DNA from: Rhytidiadelphus loreus
Lineage: Eukaryota > Streptophyta > Bryopsida > Hypnales > Hylocomiaceae
NCBI GenBank assembly: GCA_947034895.1
Contig: OX344764.1
Location: forward strand, 43,195,348-43,259,347
Direction of reading: 5' to 3'
DNA: 64,000 nt
The translations under genes and the position numbers were made by a program. How positions within the stretch are numbered: position 1 is the first letter of the stretch; each line of letters begins with the position of its first letter. Below, one piece after another: positions 60,698-64,000 of this stretch. Under the pieces are notes generated by a model that was given only the letters and a program-made list of their open reading frames with translations, searched no databases and was not told where the DNA came from.

Positions 60698-60924
60698 TGC
60701 ACTGTGCACAGACAGTGGTACAAATCAGACCGTGCGCTCTAATCCGGACATGGATATGAATCTATCGCGGAACTACTAACTATGAAGTAGTTTTCGACCG
60801 AAGGACCTAAGTTGATTCATAATCATCATTTGATTGGAATCTGAAATTGCGAATGCTTGGGATCAATCATGGTGGAGGTTTAGTGCACCCACTATGATCC
60901 TCCCTGAATTCTGTTGGCTGCTTA

Positions 60925-62010
60925 GGAGATCAGAGCAGGCGCTCTGATCCTCCTTGTCTTGGAATGGCCAAAGCCCCCGCTCTCATTCTTTTGATATACA
61001 TCAACCATCAGAATGGTTTAGGGCGGGCGCTCTGATGCTCGACTCCTCGGAATGTTTCGGAGTGCCTGGTCTGGTCCTTCCAAAATGTTGTGGGGTATTT
61101 TGAAGACTGGAGCGGGAGCTACTACTTATGGTCCTGGAGCTTCAGAGCGCCCGCCCTGATTCCCCAATCACCCCCTAGCATTCTAATAGGATCAGAGTGG
61201 GCGCTCTGAACCTCCCCAACTAGGAGTGGTTTAGAGCGCCCGCTCTAATCCTCCCGGGATGTTGTGGCTTTTTGGAGGATCAGAGCGGACGCTCTGAACC
61301 TCCCCAACTAGGAGTGGTTTAGAGTGCCCGCTCTGATCCTCCCGGAACGATGTAGGCTGTTTGGAGGATCAGAGCGGGCGCTCTGAACCTCACCAATTAG
61401 GAATGGTTTAGAGCGGGCGCTCTGATCCTCCGAGAATGTTGTGGGCTGTTTGGAAGATCAGGGCAGGCGCTCTGAACCTCCCCATCGAGGAATGGTTTAG
61501 AGCGCCCGCTCTGATCCTCCCGGGATGTTGTGGCTTTTTGGAGGATCAGAGCGGGCGCTCTGAACCTCCCCAACTAGGAGTGGTTTAGAGCGCCCGCTCT
61601 GATCCTTCCGGGATGATGTGGGCTTTTTGGAGGATCAGAGCGGGCGCTCTGGACCTCCCCAACTAGGAGTGGCTTAGAGCGCCCGCTCTGGTCCTCCCGG
61701 GATGATGTGGGCTTTTTGGAGGATCAGAGCGGGCGCTCTGAACCTCCCCAACTAGGAGTCGTTTAGAGCGCCCGCTCTGATCCTTCCGGAATGATGTGGG
61801 CTGTTTGGAGGATCAGAGCGGGCGCTCTGAACCTCCCCAACTAGGAGTGGTTTAGAGCGCCCGCTCTGATCCTTCCGGAACGATGTAGGCTGTTTGGAGG
61901 ATCAGAGCGGGCGCTCTGAACCTTCACGGCTCGAAATGGTTCAGAGCGCCCGCTCTGATCCTTCCCGAAACCATGAAGGGCGGCGACGGTTTAGGGTGGG
62001 CGCTCTAAAC
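60925..62010. repeat. Array of about 23 C palindromes in the ParB-like leader region
   Basis: Palindromes (TCAGAGCGGGCGCTCTGA and its GCGCCCGC-centred partner) alternate every 40-50 bp. From about 61180 on they form a higher-order unit of about 89 bp: GATCAGAGCGGGCGCTCTGA, ACCTCCCCAACTAGGAGTGG, TTTAGAGCGCCCGCTCTGAT, CCTTCCGGGATGATGTGGGC, TTTTTGGAG. At least eight such units are present. The array lies between a probable leader exon (62.6-62.8 kb) and the ATG at 60697, hence in a leader intron. Confidence 0.85.
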
Positions 62011-62099
62011 CATTTGAAGCGCCTTTGAGGGTGCGTGGTTACAGGGACCCAATCTTTTGTATCGATTACCTAGCTGATCTCCTATCCATTTTTCTATGC

Positions 62100-62250
62100 A
62101 CCAGAATTACAGCAATGACAATTTCAATGCAATGCAATCACAATGACGACTGCTATGCAATACAATCTCATTGACGAATGCAATGCAATGCAATCACAAT
62201 GACGTTTGCAGTGCCATGCAATCGCAATTCCGTATGCAATGCAATGCACT
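62100..62250. repeat. AATGCAATGCAATCACAATGACG micro-repeats
   Basis: Several imperfect units built from ATGCAATGCAAT and CACAATGACG. Comparable GCATTCCACTGCA micro-repeats lie in the divergent promoter region of element A (14440-14575). Confidence 0.7.
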
Positions 62251-62369
62251 AACCGATAAATTCCACCGCTCATGTTCAAATGGCAGCAATACTGGTTGAC
62301 ATGTTTGAATATGGGCAGCAAATCAACAAAGTTACAAGTCACAAAATCCAGAACTCGAAATGCAGCACC

Positions 62370-63330
62370 ACTAATGATCTAAACCCTAAATCCTCGCGTC
62401 ATGAATCTGCTTGACAGCTAGAAACAAGCTCGTGCAATCGGCAGAAGGACCAGCAGAAGATCTAAACCCTAAATCCGCATTTGATGAATCCGCTTGACAG
62501 CTAGTTTCCCTCTCGTGAAATCGGAAGAAGGCACCAGTAGACGAGAGAACTGAACTTGTTGATGGAACGAAAAAAAAACATGACACTTACCTGCAATGCG
62601 TAGCTGGTTCTGGGTGAAAGAACAAGTCTCTCCTCCTCGCTGAAACGAAGACACCGCTACCGCTCTGAACTCGTCGCGCGCTGAAATCGAAACTTGTTCT
62701 TCAGCTGCTTCTGTCGCGGGGTTGTGGAAGCTCAAGGCGCACACACAAACTCTCACACCCGAAGTCGCGCCTACGTTGCCAGCTCAAGTCACTTCCTCCT
62801 GGATCGCATCGTCCCCGAAGAACCCTAAATCGCACCGACATGAAACGGAAATTACCTCAATGCTGCTACTTGACACACCACCAAAAGAAACTGTACAGTC
62901 TAATTTCCCTCAAAGCGCCCTCCCAAAACATCAATGAAAGCGCCCTCCCAACAAGAAATTCAGCGCACGTACCACCAATTAGAAGCCCACCAACCACAGC
63001 TTCCCGTGCAAGAAGACACCTTCTACAAATCCGAAACCCACTGCCACAAATTTCCACTGCATGTGCTCCAGAAAACTAGAAACAAAAACAAGGAAGAGCG
63101 AGGCGGCAAGCTGAAAGCAAAACAAGAAAACTAGGAAAGTGCGCGTGGAGAGACGACCGCCAGACGTCATTGACGGCGATCCAAACCAATGGTACACCAA
63201 CGCTCATCCAAACCTGGTCCGAACCTCCAGGACAACCGATCCTGCTGGAAACCTTCTCCGAGGCTCCACGCTACTCCCAAACCTACCCCCAAGCCTACCA
63301 CTCAACTCACTTACTGTCAAACCTCGATAA
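62370..63330 (-). promoter_or_regulatory. Probable leader exon and promoter of the element C ParB-like gene
   Basis: On the minus strand a C/T-rich segment (about 62800-62596) ends at a good donor (CGCATTGCAG|GTAAGTGTC at 62601-62586). An ~80-bp segment (TAAACCCTAAATCC...GCTTGACAGCTAG) is duplicated at about 62379-62420 and 62464-62505. The region is GC-richer than its surroundings and has no protein I recognise. It could equally hold the start of a divergent rightward gene. Confidence 0.35.
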
Positions 63331-64000
63331 GTGTTAGGGGTTGGGAGCATCCTTTTAGTTATTAACACTTACACACTAGTAACACATAACACTTATAGAG
63401 GGTGATGCCGATGATTTGTAACACTTAAAAAAAAAAAAAATTAGAAAGATTAAAAAGGTAAATACATAACTTTTATAGAAGAAATGGATGAAATTACAAA
63501 ATATTGATTCATTATTCATCTAAGTCCGTCGAAACAATGAATCAATAGTATTTTGGTGAGTTTCTACGTCACGCCAAGATTGTACTTCTTTCTCTAGTGC
63601 TTCAATATTCCTAATAGATAACATGGTGTCATTAGGTCTTCGCTTCAAGAACTTCTTCAAAGTTTGGGTTTATAAACTTAAAAGTACACTTATCTTTTAC
63701 TTTATATGAGCTTAAAAATATATGATCTTTTAGTTTATGATCGGGAAAAATACATCATTCTACCTATTAGTTTGTTTCTAAAATGGACATCTAGAGTCAC
63801 TTTGCAACTAAGTCGCGAGCGCGACATTGCGTAACACTTAACACATAACACTTACTAGGGTACAAGCATGCTTGGGGTACCCCATAAACACCGTCACACA
63901 ATAATATATAGTGAATTTCATTTCTTTAATGTAGGATTAGGCTACAAATTTTTCTGTAGAAACTTAATTTTAATACAAATTTACTTGCTTCAAATAGAAT
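63325..64000. other. Low-complexity right edge with TAACACTTA repeats
   Basis: TAACACTTA or TAAGTGTTA occurs about eight times between 63329 and 63865, in two clusters (63329-63430 and 63830-63865). Otherwise AT-rich and without genes. It may be the end of another repeat family with its own motif. Confidence 0.5.

Larger units (their letters stand above)
49000..62030. mobile_element. Element C: ParB-FCP1 type transposon, split by element D
   Basis: Minus-strand gene set in the same order as A and B: ParB-like start at 60697, methyltransferase-like exon 53514-54901, Ser/Pro tail 51161-53285, FCP1-like 49402-50736. The private palindrome TCAGAGCGGGCGCTCTGA lies in an intron (54975, 55068), inside the tail exon, and in a large array (60.93-62.0 kb) upstream of the ParB-like start. 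By comparison with A and B, a DUF7869 transposase should follow on the plus strand beyond 62 kb; none is seen before the window ends. Borders are approximate; the left one may be anywhere in 48.5-49.4 kb. Confidence 0.6.

Overview
The window looks like repeat-rich nuclear DNA of a land plant. Evidence: interstitial TTTAGGG telomere-type repeats near 23.51-23.56 kb, a tRNA-derived SINE-like copy, plant-type introns, and decay concentrated at CAG trinucleotides, as expected where CHG methylation acts. No ordinary housekeeping gene, rRNA or functional tRNA is visible. A bryophyte, lycophyte or fern is my guess from the style of the mobile-element proteins; the species cannot be decided.

Layout. 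1-400: tail of an unrecognised plus-strand gene (two exons that splice in frame). 0.4-9.2 kb: AT-rich DNA without a supportable gene. About 9.2-17.65 and 36.71-39.8 kb: the two halves of element A. 17.653-36.712 kb: element B, 19 kb, inserted into a coding exon of A; it has 20-bp imperfect terminal inverted repeats and a TATA target duplication. 40.403-46.037 kb: a hAT-like non-autonomous element with a perfect 8-bp duplication (GCCGAACC). 46.0-48.5 kb: unrecognised sequence holding four copies of a 0.3-kb unit in alternating orientation. About 49.0-62.0 kb or beyond: element C, whose ParB-like exon is split by element D (55.532-59.300 kb, flanked by CGTAC). 62-64 kb: leader-like exon and low-complexity DNA.

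The main result is an apparently undescribed class of very large DNA transposon, present in three divergent copies (A, B, C). Complete copies (A, B) carry two divergent transcription units. One, leftward, is a DUF7869-type DDE-like transposase. The other, rightward, holds (i) a protein with a ParB-like NGQH domain and a degenerate DNA-methyltransferase-like C-terminal half followed by a low-complexity tail, and (ii) an FCP1/HAD-like protein with eroded catalytic aspartates. C shows the same ParB/methyltransferase-FCP1 order on the minus strand; its transposase would lie past the right edge.

Each element is studded with its own private palindrome. A has TRTCGGCTGSCAGCCGAYA, B has TTTAGCGCG-centre-GCGCTAAA, C has TCAGAGCGGGCGCTCTGA, and the unrelated insertion D has TCCGGA. 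They lie in leader introns, internal introns and flanks, and in A and C also inside coding exons as recurring peptides. This suggests an element-encoded protein that recognises its own element's sites, formally like ParB/parS or like the anti-silencing systems of some plant transposons. Nearly all disabled reading frames are broken by TAG at positions where CAG (Gln) is expected; only the 945-residue transposase of B is fully open.
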